Positions 41,033 to 50,410 are shown, counted from the first letter of the stretch. The stretch: DNA of 64,000 nt from Bacteroidota bacterium (GCA_009773515.1 WSXX01000012.1:62001-126000); one strand, 5' to 3'. The notes: generated from the letters alone by a model not told the origin. Translations and numbers: made by a program.

Positions 41033-42556
41033 ATGGCAGTTATGAAGCAACCAAAAGAGAATAAAACAACCTCAAAAAATTTTTCAATTCCCAAATCTCC
41101 AAGCGGCATAATTGGACTGGATGAAATTACATTTGGAGGTCTTCCCCATAACCGATCAACGCTGATAATGGGCAGTTCAGGTTGTGGAAAAACCATTATG
41201 GCAATGGAATTCCTGAACAATGGAATTGATTTTTATAATGAGCCCGGTGTATTTATGACGTTTGAAGAAAATAAAGACGATCTCGTTCTGAATGTTAAAT
41301 CATTGGGCTACGATCTGAAGAAATATATTGAGGATAATAGTTTATGCATCGATCAGGTAAGGATTAACACGGATGAGTTGGAAAATGCCGGAATGTATGA
41401 TCTTGAAGGAATATTTGTGCGACTTGATCGGGCAATAAAAAAAGTTAATGCAAAACGTGTTGCCATTGATTCTCTGGATAAACTCTTTTATGGCCTTGAC
41501 GAGAAAATACTCCGTTCGGAATTTCTGAGGCTTTTATCGTGGTTAAAAAAAAAGGATGTTACCGTAATAATTACTTCAGAAGTCGGCGAGCCTGCCCATT
41601 CGCGCAGCGGAATTATTGAATATGTATCCGATTGCGTTATTCTTCTGGATAACCGTATTACCAACCAGATCGCAAACAGGAGGTTAAGGATTGTAAAATA
41701 TCGTGGATCTATGCATGGCAGCAATGAATATCCATTTATCATCGACGAAAAGGGGATATCTGTTTATCCGGCAGTAAGTGAAGCATACCAACAGAAATCA
41801 AGTTCCGACAGAATATCTTCAGGTATAAAGGATCTGGATGAAATGCTGGGCAAAAAAGGCTTTTACTTAGGGAGCAGCATTCTCATCTCAGGCACGGCTG
41901 GTACCGGAAAAACCAGTGTAGCCACCTCATTTGCCAATAGTGTTTGTAAATCCGGAAAGCGATGTCTGTATTGTGCGTTTGAAGAAGCGCCGAATCAGGT
42001 AATCAGAAATATGGATTCAATCGGTGTTCATCTTGCCCCGTTCGTCAAATCAGGAAGACTGACTTTCTATTATGCAAGACCAACCTTACAAAATCTTGAA
42101 TTACATTTTCTATCCATAAAAAAAATGATAGAAGAGTTGAACCCATCAGTGGTTGTGCTTGATCCGATTACAAACCTTATGACTGAAGGTCCCAATAGCG
42201 ACATCCGTTCGATGCTAACCCGGTTTGTCGATTATCTGAAAACCCAGCATATCACGGTAATGTTTACGGCTGCCATCACAGTTGGGTCGATTGAGCGCAA
42301 TCCAAGCGATGAAGGAATCTCATCGATGGTTGACACATGGATGATGGTTCAGGATATTGAGGTGAATGCCATGCGAACCCGAAGCTTGTGTGTTATGAAA
42401 TCGAGGGGAATGGAGCATGCAACAGATGTTCGCCGCTTTATTATTTCAAAAAAGGGAATCACACTATTCTCTATTCAATCTGAGTTGGATGAATCAGAAG
42501 CCATTTTAAGAAGAAAAGCCAAAGAACATACAAATTTGTCTATTTCAACAGAGTGA
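41033..42556 (+). CDS. kaiC: KaiC-like double-domain ATPase
   Basis: A 507-residue protein with two RecA-like KaiC domains. CI (about 20-250): Walker A GSSGCGKT at 47-54, catalytic EE at 78-79 (MTFEENKDD). CII (about 255-490): Walker A GTAGTGKT at 287-294, EE at 317-318 (CAFEEAPNQV). The CII autophosphorylation site corresponding to cyanobacterial S431-T432 is S430-S431 in EGISSMVDTW, keeping two hydroxyls. The C-terminus carries the last conserved segment (SRGMEHATDVRRFIISKKGITLF) but no long A-loop-like tail. The gene is followed by kaiB and a histidine kinase on the same strand. Non-cyanobacterial KaiC proteins hydrolyse ATP and may serve as an hourglass or stress timer rather than a clock. 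Confidence 0.96.
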   Translation: MAVMKQPKENKTTSKNFSIPKSPSGIIGLDEITFGGLPHNRSTLIMGSSGCGKTIMAMEFLNNGIDFYNEPGVFMTFEENKDDLVLNVKSLGYDLKKYIEDNSLCIDQVRINTDELENAGMYDLEGIFVRLDRAIKKVNAKRVAIDSLDKLFYGLDEKILRSEFLRLLSWLKKKDVTVIITSEVGEPAHSRSGIIEYVSDCVILLDNRITNQIANRRLRIVKYRGSMHGSNEYPFIIDEKGISVYPAVSEAYQQKSSSDRISSGIKDLDEMLGKKGFYLGSSILISGTAGTGKTSVATSFANSVCKSGKRCLYCAFEEAPNQVIRNMDSIGVHLAPFVKSGRLTFYYARPTLQNLELHFLSIKKMIEELNPSVVVLDPITNLMTEGPNSDIRSMLTRFVDYLKTQHITVMFTAAITVGSIERNPSDEGISSMVDTWMMVQDIEVNAMRTRSLCVMKSRGMEHATDVRRFIISKKGITLFSIQSELDESEAILRRKAKEHTNLSISTE

Positions 42557-42636
42557 ATCAAAGAGATGAAGAACCGCTGATTAAATAAGTAAAACGAATT
42601 ATTTTGATTCTTCTTACTGAAAACAAACAGGATGTG

Positions 42637-42978
42637 ATGAACAGAAAAACTCCGGATAAAATAAAAACACATGAAAAGTCGGAAGATCCCGGCCAAAAGG
42701 CTTATGTGCTTAAGTTGTTTGTAACTGGCATCCTGCCAAATTCCGTAAGGGCAATTGCCAATATAAAAGCCATTTGCAATAAGTATCTGAAAAATGGATA
42801 TGAACTCGATATTATTGATATTTATCAGCTTCCCGATCTGGCCATATCTGAAGAGATAATTGCAGTTCCTTTATTGATAAAGAAATTCCCCTTGCCTGAA
42901 AAGCGGTTGATCGGAGATTTGTCAGATACCGATAAAGTTCTGAAAGCACTGAATCTGGTTCAATCTTTAAATGATTAA
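42637..42978 (+). CDS. kaiB: KaiB-family protein
   Basis: A 113-residue protein from the ATG at 42637 (MNRKTPDKIKTHEKSEDPG); an ATG at 42604 adds eleven residues. The KaiB thioredoxin-like fold is evident: AYVLKLFVTGILPNSVRAIANIKAICNKYLKNGYELDIIDIYQLPDLAISEEIIAVPLLIKKFPLPEKRLIGDLSDTDKVLKAL. The 'LF(V/I)TG' opening, the LIDVY/IIDIY strand and the P.LIK..P.P..RLIGD motif are diagnostic. KaiB binds the CI ring of phosphorylated KaiC. It starts 80 bp after kaiC and its end overlaps the kinase gene. Confidence 0.95.
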   Translation: MNRKTPDKIKTHEKSEDPGQKAYVLKLFVTGILPNSVRAIANIKAICNKYLKNGYELDIIDIYQLPDLAISEEIIAVPLLIKKFPLPEKRLIGDLSDTDKVLKALNLVQSLND

Positions 42979-42982
42979 TGCT

Positions 42983-44353
42983 ATGGAAAAGAACAAGAGT
43001 AAGCCCCGGGCAGAAACAGAAAAGTTGAAAAAAGAGAATATTGTCCTTCAGCGAAAGCTAAGATCAGCCATCGAGGCTATTGAAGCTATTAAGGAGGATA
43101 ATATAGATGCATTATTATCAGATGCCCGTGAGAATGCCAGGAAAGTTTATACTGAAAAAACAGCAGATAAACCTTATCGTATCCTGATTGAAAAAATGCA
43201 TGAAGGAGCAGTTATGCTCAGTGAAGACGGTATTATTATATACTGCAATGCCCATTTTGCACTTATGGTGAACCAGCCATTGGAAAAAGTATTTGGAACA
43301 TATCTTTTAGATTATGCCGATGATTCCTCAAAAGAAGATTTAGAAAAATTGGTCGAACAATGTCAGATTCAGCCTGCAAATGATGAAATAATCTTGCATT
43401 CAGGTAATGGAAAAAAGACACATACCTTAATGTCGTTAACTGCATTGACCCTTGATAATAAACCCTTTATAAGTGTTATAATTACTGATCTTTCTAAACA
43501 GATTGAATACCAGAGAAAACTGATCATAAGGACAAAGCAGATAGAAGCGAAAAATGAAGAACTTGAAAATGCAAACATAGAACTCGCTTTTCAGATCAAA
43601 GAGAAGAAAAAACGGAGTAAAGAACTGAGGATAGCCAAAACTGATGTTAAGGATCTGGAAGAAATAAATACACACAAAGACAGCGTAATGGCAATTTTAT
43701 CGCATGATCTCAGAAGTCCGCTCACCGGAATTATCGGAATAGCAGAATTGCTGAACTCTGATTTTGATGAAATGAAACAAAGCGAAGTCAAAAATATGCT
43801 TGGGTTACTTCTCAAAGAATCAACCAAAGAATTGAGAATGCTTGATGAATTGCTGGAATGGGGCAGAATAAAGTATGCGTCTGAAGCTTTTTTACCGGAG
43901 AATATTGAGTTGGCTCAATATGTAAAAAGGGCTTATGATACTTTAGAAGAAGTTGCTGACAAAAATCACATTCTGTTAAATAATGAGGTTGAAGAGAATA
44001 TCAAAGTGTATGCAGATGAAAAAATGTTATTATCAATCCTGCAAAACATTATTTCAAATGCCATAAAATATACCCCGTCAGGTGGCAGAATAACTGTTAC
44101 AGCAAAGAATACAGGTGAAAAAGTTGAAATTGAAATAACTGATTCCGGGATAGGTATGTCCAAAGAACTTACAGAAATACTTTTTACACCACAAATGAAC
44201 ACGCTCTTGAATCCCCGTGAAAAGAATAAAGGAGGCGGAATCGGGCTGTTGTTGGTAAAAGATTCATTGGATAAAAACAATGGAGAAATATGGGTTAAGA
44301 GCGAGGAAGGAAAAGGAACAACCGTTTATTTTACATTAATGACAGGGAAATAA
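42983..44353 (+). CDS. PAS-domain sensor histidine kinase of the kai operon
   Basis: A 456-residue soluble kinase from the ATG at 42983 (MEKNKSKPRAETEKLKKEN); an ATG at 42971 overlaps the end of kaiB, giving four more residues and tight coupling. It lacks a TM. An N-terminal coiled coil (about 1-50) leads to a PAS domain (YRILIEKMHEGAVMLSEDGIIIYCNAHFALMVNQPLEKVFGTYLLDYAD, about 65-125), a second coiled coil, HisKA with HKDSVMAILSHDLRSPLTGIIGIAELLNSD (H-box), and HATPase_c with NIISNAIKYTPSGGRITV, DSGIGMSKELTE and GGGIGLLLVKDSL. In cyanobacteria the clock output kinase SasA has a KaiB-like N-domain; this one instead senses through PAS. No cognate regulator is adjacent. Confidence 0.93.
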   Translation: MEKNKSKPRAETEKLKKENIVLQRKLRSAIEAIEAIKEDNIDALLSDARENARKVYTEKTADKPYRILIEKMHEGAVMLSEDGIIIYCNAHFALMVNQPLEKVFGTYLLDYADDSSKEDLEKLVEQCQIQPANDEIILHSGNGKKTHTLMSLTALTLDNKPFISVIITDLSKQIEYQRKLIIRTKQIEAKNEELENANIELAFQIKEKKKRSKELRIAKTDVKDLEEINTHKDSVMAILSHDLRSPLTGIIGIAELLNSDFDEMKQSEVKNMLGLLLKESTKELRMLDELLEWGRIKYASEAFLPENIELAQYVKRAYDTLEEVADKNHILLNNEVEENIKVYADEKMLLSILQNIISNAIKYTPSGGRITVTAKNTGEKVEIEITDSGIGMSKELTEILFTPQMNTLLNPREKNKGGGIGLLLVKDSLDKNNGEIWVKSEEGKGTTVYFTLMTGK

Positions 44354-44807
44354 AATAATTGAATTAGCAACTTTCAAGAGGATATCTGTCCCACCTGACA
44401 CTGTGCGAACCTGCACCAATGCCACGGCAATTGCTGCCTGGTTTTATCGGACTGTAAATTATAAATCCTTGTCTGGCTCATGCACTCCGCTATCATGTGT
44501 CGATTTGCCTGGTATGCATTGGAGCCAGGATTCTGCCGAATCAGCTCGGGTAAATGGATCATATATTACATTATTCGCCGGATTAGGCATAATATATCAG
44601 CCGCCGGGCGATGTTTGAATGGGTTTTGAATGGTATTAATCTTATGGCTTAATTAAATACAAATAAATAGTTTGGATTTAAAATTTGTTATTTTTGATGC
44701 GGTAATCTGAATTGTGCTGTTGGCTTCAGCGTAAAGTCAAGGCAGATAAGTGCGCGGGTTTGTCTTTATTTCTTCTTTAGTGAAAATGATAAAAAACATT
44801 CAACAAT
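44354..44807. other. Intergenic region
   Basis: A 450-bp gap after the kai operon. Only a possible -7 element TATTTTTG at 44689-44696 is seen, followed by a leader whose GGCAGATAAGTGCGCGGG string resembles GTCAGATATAAGTGCAG at about 22911. Two short open frames here show no protein signature. Confidence 0.45.
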
Positions 44808-45173
44808 ATGAAAAAGCTATTTTTATTTTTAACAATTCTCAGTTTGACAAGTTGTTCGGTAAATTACCCAACTACAACCTTTTATGTAAAAAACACAACG
44901 AACAAAACACTTAACTTTAAAGCAAGCATTATTAAATATAGTTCAATGGGTCCATTCGAAATGACTTTACCTTTTTCAGTGCCACCCAATGACAGTGTTT
45001 TAGCAAGGCAGGTTGGTTTTAAAAAAGATGCTGAACCGACAGACTGGTTTACAAAATTTATTATTTTCCCGTCTGACAGTATAAACTTTAACGACCCAAA
45101 TAATGCAACAAATTGGGTAAAATCTACAGACCAGAAAGGAAGGCCCGTGTTTATATTTAACATGACAAAATAA
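44808..45173 (+). CDS. Small hypothetical lipoprotein
   Basis: A 121-residue protein with a lipoprotein signal (MKKLFLFLTILSLTSCSVNY; lipobox TSC, Cys16). The mature part has beta-rich strands (TTFYVKNTTNKTLNFKASIIKYSSMGPFEMTLPFSVPPNDSVLARQVGFKKD). I do not recognise a family. It overlaps the next gene by 1 bp at the ATAATG junction, so the two probably form one coupled unit with a common envelope function. Confidence 0.75.
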   Translation: MKKLFLFLTILSLTSCSVNYPTTTFYVKNTTNKTLNFKASIIKYSSMGPFEMTLPFSVPPNDSVLARQVGFKKDAEPTDWFTKFIIFPSDSINFNDPNNATNWVKSTDQKGRPVFIFNMTK

Positions 45174-46066
45174 TGACAAAAATTAAATTACAGTTCATTC
45201 TGCTTTTTATAAGTAGCATATCATTTGGACAAGTTAACGACAACATTTTTTCGCGACTACAAGCAATTTCAAATAATGGGGTTGATTTTTTCAATATTGA
45301 TGGCACCGAAATTACCAGTCAGAAAATTGACGCTTCGTTCACACCTAAAAATATCTCTAAAAAATTTAAGCAATTAAAAATAAAAGAAAACGAACTCATA
45401 GAAAGTGACAGTTTGCTTGGGTTTAAAAATTATTATGTTTTCAAATCAATAGAAGAGCCAAAAGGAATTAACAATAATATTTCTTACTACTTTATTGAAA
45501 CTTCCGACCAAAAAATTTTAGGATTTACTTTTACTTCCATCAACAAGACTGATAAGGATTTAGAACGTAATTTTATTAGACTTGTTAAAGACAACTTAAT
45601 TCCTGAATCAGTTTATAATAATTTACAAATAGACAACATTGACTTTGCCGGAAGAAAAATTCCATTAGGAGGGAATTGTCATTGGATGGGGGTGAACAAT
45701 GTTCAATGCCGCTATTATGGGCAAATGAATTGGAGTGTTCACAAAGATTTTGATGATGCCATTAAAACCGTTAACAATCAGTTTGAATCAATTAAATCAA
45801 GAAATAACGCGAAAATCATTTCCGATACATTGGTAAATGTAATATTTGAAGGAACGAAAACCACAGCAAGAAGAGTTATTTATGACTTTACAGGTATAAC
45901 ATCTGCATTAGTTGGAATGAGCGGCGGAAAAACATTGACAATATATTTTGTGGCAGCTCCAGTCAGACAAAATTATGTAAGTTGTGTAATGAGTTTTTGG
46001 AATAATGATCAAATTAACCCAAGTGGACTTGCACCGCTGTTAGAACAAGTAATGAAACTAAATTAA
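45173..46066 (+). CDS. Exported hypothetical protein coupled to the small lipoprotein
   Basis: A 297-residue protein with a signal peptide (MTKIKLQFILLFISSISFGQVND). The mature body (ISKKFKQLKIKENELIESDSLLGFKNYYVFK ... NCHWMGVNNVQCRYYGQMNWSVHKDFDDAIKTVNNQFESIKS) is beta-rich and unfamiliar; the segment GNCHWMGVNNVQCRYYGQMNWSVH, with two Cys, is probably structural. Function unknown. The ATG overlaps the previous stop (TAATG), which argues for a two-gene operon. Confidence 0.75.
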   Translation: MTKIKLQFILLFISSISFGQVNDNIFSRLQAISNNGVDFFNIDGTEITSQKIDASFTPKNISKKFKQLKIKENELIESDSLLGFKNYYVFKSIEEPKGINNNISYYFIETSDQKILGFTFTSINKTDKDLERNFIRLVKDNLIPESVYNNLQIDNIDFAGRKIPLGGNCHWMGVNNVQCRYYGQMNWSVHKDFDDAIKTVNNQFESIKSRNNAKIISDTLVNVIFEGTKTTARRVIYDFTGITSALVGMSGGKTLTIYFVAAPVRQNYVSCVMSFWNNDQINPSGLAPLLEQVMKLN

Positions 46067-46144
46067 CAGAATCACTTTTTCTAATAGAGTCTATGTTCTG
46101 ACCAGAAAGAATTTAGCTTCGCTGAGACTTCCAACTCCGGCTAA

Positions 46145-46230
46145 GAGATTGTCTCAAAAGTCCAATCAGGCTTCGTTCCGATGGCAATCGTGACGAAATA
46201 TCAACAATCATTGGCTTTTGAGACAACCTC
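46145..46230. mobile_element. 86-bp MITE-like element
   Basis: GAGATTGTCTCAAAAGTCCAA (46145-) and CATTGGCTTTTGAGACAACC (ending at 46230 with TC) form terminal inverted repeats, the inverse reading GAGGTTGTCTCAAAAGCCAA. Only small differences separate the arms. The ~45-bp interior has no coding capacity. Such GAGGTTGTCTC ends are familiar from Bacteroidota insertion sequences, of which this may be an internally deleted derivative. It could also act as a transcription terminator for the two-gene unit upstream. Confidence 0.6.
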
Positions 46231-46288
46231 CTTTTAAATTCAGATTCTGCGATCTACTGTAAGGAATATGTAATTTATCCCGCCATTA

Positions 46289-46852
46289 TTAACCTCGTGC
46301 ATGTTTCGCCTGCATCTGCGCCATTTTGTGTCCGATAAAACCCAGTATCAACCAGGGTACAATTGCATCAGCGAAATGAGCAAATATATCCGGTTCTTTA
46401 TACCAGATAAAGTTTGTGTAAGGTGTAAACAAGAATCCAATCATTCCAACAGCCAGTGAAAGCAGTACGCGGTTCATTAACGTTGGACTCTTTTGTTGCA
46501 GGAAGAGCCAGAACAACAAAAATGAAAGTACAAAACAAACCATGATGCCACGGATCATAGGCATGGTCATATCCATCGAACTTTCTTTATGATAATTGAT
46601 AACAGCCCAGGGCTTGCCTTCATATGCCTCCATAGAAGATTGTTGTTCTGCCTTACTCAACGATGGGTCTGGCTGCCCAAGATAGTACATGCCCTCGCTA
46701 AGTCCCTGTTTTTCAAGCATATTTAAGATGCTATCCTGCGCTGGCGTATAAGCAGTAGCTGATTTATGAAAATTAGGCATGGCATAAGACAGAAACTGCC
46801 AGGCAAAAATGACGATGGCGCCAATCAATGAAAAAAGTAATTTGTGTTTCAT
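46289..46852 (-). CDS. Hypothetical integral membrane protein
   Basis: A 187-residue protein from the ATG at 46852 (MKHKLLFSLIGAIVIFAWQFLSYAMPNF). TM segments are at about residues 5-22, 100-120 (IRGIMVCFVLSFLLFWLFLQ), 128-146 (VLLSLAVGMIGFLFTPY) and 160-178 (FADAIVPWLILGFIGHKMAQ). A ~75-residue extracytoplasmic loop between the first two (with TAYTPAQDSILNMLEKQGLSEGMYYLGQPD) is soluble. I recall similar uncharacterised four-TM Bacteroidota proteins but no name. Confidence 0.75.
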   Translation of the reverse strand: MKHKLLFSLIGAIVIFAWQFLSYAMPNFHKSATAYTPAQDSILNMLEKQGLSEGMYYLGQPDPSLSKAEQQSSMEAYEGKPWAVINYHKESSMDMTMPMIRGIMVCFVLSFLLFWLFLQQKSPTLMNRVLLSLAVGMIGFLFTPYTNFIWYKEPDIFAHFADAIVPWLILGFIGHKMAQMQAKHARG

Positions 46853-47155
46853 CTTTTTGGATTTTGGTTTATTCAAAGATAAACAAAAAAAGATGTGAAA
46901 TGGTTATGTGAATTCATTAGGAAATAGCATTTGCTTGTCTTATCCTGAATGAGTATGTCAAATCTATGGCTAACAAGGCTCATAATAAAATCAGATTGAT
47001 GAAACAATATATTTATAGTTGCAGAGTTTTGTAGCTGAACAGTTGATTAAAGACTAAATTATATCATACAGCTTTGCAATACAATTGTTCATCATTTTTT
47101 TTCTTTCATATTGATCAGTACTTTAAAAAACCATAACCAATTATATCTTAAAACT
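46853..47155. other. AT-rich intergenic region
   Basis: Divergent promoter region between the membrane protein (minus) and the surface-protein gene (plus). I see no palindrome, repeat or clear promoter match. Confidence 0.3.
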
Positions 47156-48775
47156 ATGAAACCCAATCTGATTTCCACATTATTAATAGTGCTGCTGTTC
47201 CCATTGATCCAGCTGAAATGTCAGACAATTTACGTTTCAGACACCATTGAACCTGGTACTGTCTGGAATGCCGATACGGTAAAAGTTATCGGAGACCTCG
47301 TTGTACCACAGGGAGTTAAACTTCAGATTAATTCAGGCACGTATATTGAGTTTCAGGGCTACTTTAAATTTGATATTTCAGGCAGCATCAGTGCTTTGGG
47401 TGCATTGAATGATACCATTGTTTTTACAAATCACAATACAAATGCTTTTTTTACCGACACGTTGTCTGCAAAAGGTGGTTGGGCAGGCATCCGCTTACAT
47501 AACAGTTATTCATCCCCAGACAGCTCAATATTTGAATACTGCAAAATTCAGTTTGCCAAAAAGTTTGGTGAATATGCCGGCGACATTATGGGTGGAGCAA
47601 TCAGGGCTGAAAACTATGGAAACCTTATCATCAGGAACAGTGAATTAAGTTCAAATATGGTTATTTGCTACACTAACGGCGTGTATGGAGCGGCCGGAGG
47701 GGCCATTTATTGTGAAAATGTAAATCAGGTTCGCATAGAAAATAATATCTTTCTAAATAACAGATCATTTGAGGTAGGGGGCGCAATTTGTATCAACCAA
47801 GGGTGCCATGCCCGAATCGATAGAAATACTTTTAAAGGAAATACAGCGATGTGGTGGAAAATCGGTGGTGGATGGATTTTCATCGGAGGGTCTGGGGGAG
47901 CCATCAGTACTTATGATGCATTTGCCTATAGCCCGACCATAAGCAACAATTACTGTTTCAACAATCAATCTATATCAGGAATTATATACACAAGTAATCC
48001 GGAGGCTCTGGTCTATAACAATGTAATTTGCAATAATTACGGTGTCGGATTTTTTGACGGACATCAGGGATCAGTTACACGGGTATTTAACAACACCATT
48101 GTGAACAACTATTCCTTAAGCGGAGGAATCGATTTTTTTTCCAGGGCGCGTATCTATAACAATATATGCTGGGGAAATGAGCGTTACCCTGGCCAGATCA
48201 GTGATCAGATTCATTTACAGAACGCAAACCTGGGTTATCAACTCTTCAATAATTGCGTTGAGTACGGCAATGGCGGGACAAATTCTATCTATGAATATCC
48301 GGATTTTATTTCTCCGACTCCTGGCGCAGGTTTACAGTATGATGGTTCCGTTGCAAACTGGAATCTATCAGATTTTTCACCCTGTGTGAATCATGGGACA
48401 GCCGATACAGCCGGACTTCATATCCCAACCATGGACATTTTGGGTAATCCAAGAATAATAGGGACTTCTATAGAAATAGGCGCTTACGAAAATATAAATG
48501 TCATTACCAATATTGCGGTTAACCCCAGAGGCACTGAAAGTTCAGGGGTCTTTCCGAACCCCGGACACTCAAGCCTTTCTGTTTTTACAGATATTCAGAA
48601 TTCCGGATTCCAATTGTTTGATGTTTCCGGCTCTCTCGTATTAAACCAGTCTATTACCGGAAATGAGCTTAGCCTGAATGTTGGATCGCTGGAACCGGGA
48701 ATTTACATCTATCGGATCATTTCAGCAGCGAATGGAAACACAACAAAAACGGGTAAATGGATGAAAATCTTCTAA
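47156..48775 (+). CDS. Secreted beta-helix protein with T9SS sorting domain
   Basis: A 539-residue protein from the ATG at 47156 (MKPNLISTLLIVLLFPLIQLKCQT, signal peptide). The N-terminal region has TIYVSDTIEPGTVWNADTVKVIGDLVVPQGVKLQINSGTYIEF, the cap of a right-handed parallel beta-helix, followed by coils with 'NNIFLNN', 'RNTFKGN', 'NNYCFNN', 'NNVICNN' and 'NNTIVNN' turns (about residues 150-330). A choice-of-anchor-like segment with LGNPRIIGTSIEIGAYEN closes the helix. The C-terminal ~70 residues (ESSGVFPNPGHSSLSVFTDI...GSLEPGIYIYRIISAANGNTTKTGKWMKIF) are a T9SS type A sorting domain. It probably binds or cleaves polysaccharide at the cell surface, though no catalytic site can be assigned. 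Confidence 0.9.
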   Translation: MKPNLISTLLIVLLFPLIQLKCQTIYVSDTIEPGTVWNADTVKVIGDLVVPQGVKLQINSGTYIEFQGYFKFDISGSISALGALNDTIVFTNHNTNAFFTDTLSAKGGWAGIRLHNSYSSPDSSIFEYCKIQFAKKFGEYAGDIMGGAIRAENYGNLIIRNSELSSNMVICYTNGVYGAAGGAIYCENVNQVRIENNIFLNNRSFEVGGAICINQGCHARIDRNTFKGNTAMWWKIGGGWIFIGGSGGAISTYDAFAYSPTISNNYCFNNQSISGIIYTSNPEALVYNNVICNNYGVGFFDGHQGSVTRVFNNTIVNNYSLSGGIDFFSRARIYNNICWGNERYPGQISDQIHLQNANLGYQLFNNCVEYGNGGTNSIYEYPDFISPTPGAGLQYDGSVANWNLSDFSPCVNHGTADTAGLHIPTMDILGNPRIIGTSIEIGAYENINVITNIAVNPRGTESSGVFPNPGHSSLSVFTDIQNSGFQLFDVSGSLVLNQSITGNELSLNVGSLEPGIYIYRIISAANGNTTKTGKWMKIF

Positions 48776-48864
48776 AATCTTTTTTTGATAAAGTTTGGAT
48801 AAAGTTAAAAGTCTTTTTTTGGGTCAACTTTGGACATGAACAACCGGGGAATCGGTTAGGAGAT

Positions 48865-50268
48865 TCACTTCCCGATACAAAACTTCCCAAAAATATTGCC
48901 CAGCAGCTCTTCTGATGTCACTTCGCCGGTAATTGTTCCCAAATGGTGCAGTGCCTGGCGGATATCGATCGCAATCAGATCGGAGGGGACTTTTTCGGCA
49001 AATCCTTTTTCGATGCTTTCTATGCTTTGGGCAGCGCGGGTGAGGGCATCAAAATGGCGGAGACTGTAAACTATGGTCTGATCGCCGGTTTCTCCGTAAT
49101 GTGAAGAAGTCAGTAAACGATCGGTTATAAGATTGATGTTTTCGTTTCGCTTTGCTGAAATAAACAGGGTGTCAAGCTCAACCAGCTTTTTAAAGGAATG
49201 TGGTGATTCCATCAGCATATCGGTTTTGTTGGCAATCGGAATAATCTGCTTATCAGAATCTTCCAGAAGAACGCGGATTTCAGCTATAGCATCATCAATT
49301 TCCTGCTCGCTGGCTGTGGTAATATCAAAAACATAAAGTACCACTGAAGCCTGATTCATTTTTTCGTAAGTGCGTTCAATACCAATGTTTTCGATGGTAT
49401 CTTCCGTATGTCGCAGCCCGGCGGTATCAATAAATCTGAAAGTAACCCCCTGAATGCTGATGGTATCTTCAATGGCATCGCGGGTGGTTCCCGGAATTTC
49501 AGAAACGATTGCCCGTTCTTCATTTAACAGGGCATTCAGGAGTGTTGATTTTCCGACATTGGTTTTTCCTGCAATCGCAACAGGAATGCCATGTTTCATC
49601 ACATTTCCGAGAGAGAAAGATGATTTAAGGCTTTCAATTTCAGTTTTGATGGTTTCCAGAAGTTTAAAAAGTGCAGTGCGGTCGGCAAATTCCACATCTT
49701 CTTCTGCAAAATCAAGTTCAAGTTCTATTAATGAAGCAAAATCGACCAAACGGGCCCGAAGATCTCCGATTTTTATGGAAAATCCTCCGCGCATCTGATT
49801 GATTGCCAGCTTATGCGATGCTTCAGAATTGGAAGCGATCAGATCAGCCACAGCTTCTGCCTGCGACAGATCGAACCGACCATTCATAAATGCCCTCATG
49901 GTAAATTCGCCGGGTTCGGCAAGTCTTGCTCCTGCAGAAAGCAAGAGTTCAAGTATTTTTTGTTGGATATAAACCGAACCGTGACATGAAATTTCAACAA
50001 CATCTTCACCGGTATAGGAGTGAGGATTCCTGAAAACGGTAACCAGCACTTCATCTACCATTTTGCCATTGAACTCAATGTTACCGAAAATTGCTTTGTG
50101 AGATTCAACTTCTTCGAGCAAAGTTGCAGTTCGTTTGGGCCGGAATATGGATGAAGTATATTCAACAGCCTGACTGCCAGACAGCCTGATAAGAGCAATA
50201 GCACCTGATCCGGCCGGAGTGGAAAGTGCACAAATGGTATCAACGGAAGAGAGAAAATCTATGTTCAT
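48865..50268 (-). CDS. mnmE: tRNA modification GTPase MnmE
   Basis: A 467-residue protein. The N-terminal THF-binding domain starts MNIDFLSSVDTICALSTPAGSGAIALIRLSG and contains HKAIFGNIEFNGKMVDEVLV and SYTGEDVVEISCHG. The G domain has GKTNVGKSTLLNALLNEERAIVSEIPGTTRDAIEDTISIQG (G1/G2), FIDTAGLRHTEDTIE (G3) and IPIANKTDML (G4). The C-terminus has GTITGEVTSEELLGNIFGKFCIGK with the terminal CIGK cysteine needed for activity in the family. With MnmG it makes the 5-carboxymethylaminomethyl modification at wobble uridine 34 of tRNAs. Monocistronic. Confidence 0.98.
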   Translation of the reverse strand: MNIDFLSSVDTICALSTPAGSGAIALIRLSGSQAVEYTSSIFRPKRTATLLEEVESHKAIFGNIEFNGKMVDEVLVTVFRNPHSYTGEDVVEISCHGSVYIQQKILELLLSAGARLAEPGEFTMRAFMNGRFDLSQAEAVADLIASNSEASHKLAINQMRGGFSIKIGDLRARLVDFASLIELELDFAEEDVEFADRTALFKLLETIKTEIESLKSSFSLGNVMKHGIPVAIAGKTNVGKSTLLNALLNEERAIVSEIPGTTRDAIEDTISIQGVTFRFIDTAGLRHTEDTIENIGIERTYEKMNQASVVLYVFDITTASEQEIDDAIAEIRVLLEDSDKQIIPIANKTDMLMESPHSFKKLVELDTLFISAKRNENINLITDRLLTSSHYGETGDQTIVYSLRHFDALTRAAQSIESIEKGFAEKVPSDLIAIDIRQALHHLGTITGEVTSEELLGNIFGKFCIGK

Positions 50269-50410
50269 GGCGTAAGTTTTTTTTCAGTACTTTTAAACCC
50301 TCGAATTAATGCAGAAATATACGCAATTTCTGCTTCAATATTGAACAAAATTAGATAATTTTCATTCTTAGGAGTGACAATTTCGTTTTAACCCCAGTAA
50401 ACAAGCATTT

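Noticed and set aside
44403-44618. 71-codon open frame after the kai operon
   Set aside because: No ribosome-binding or promoter context, no domain, and unlike neighbouring codon use.
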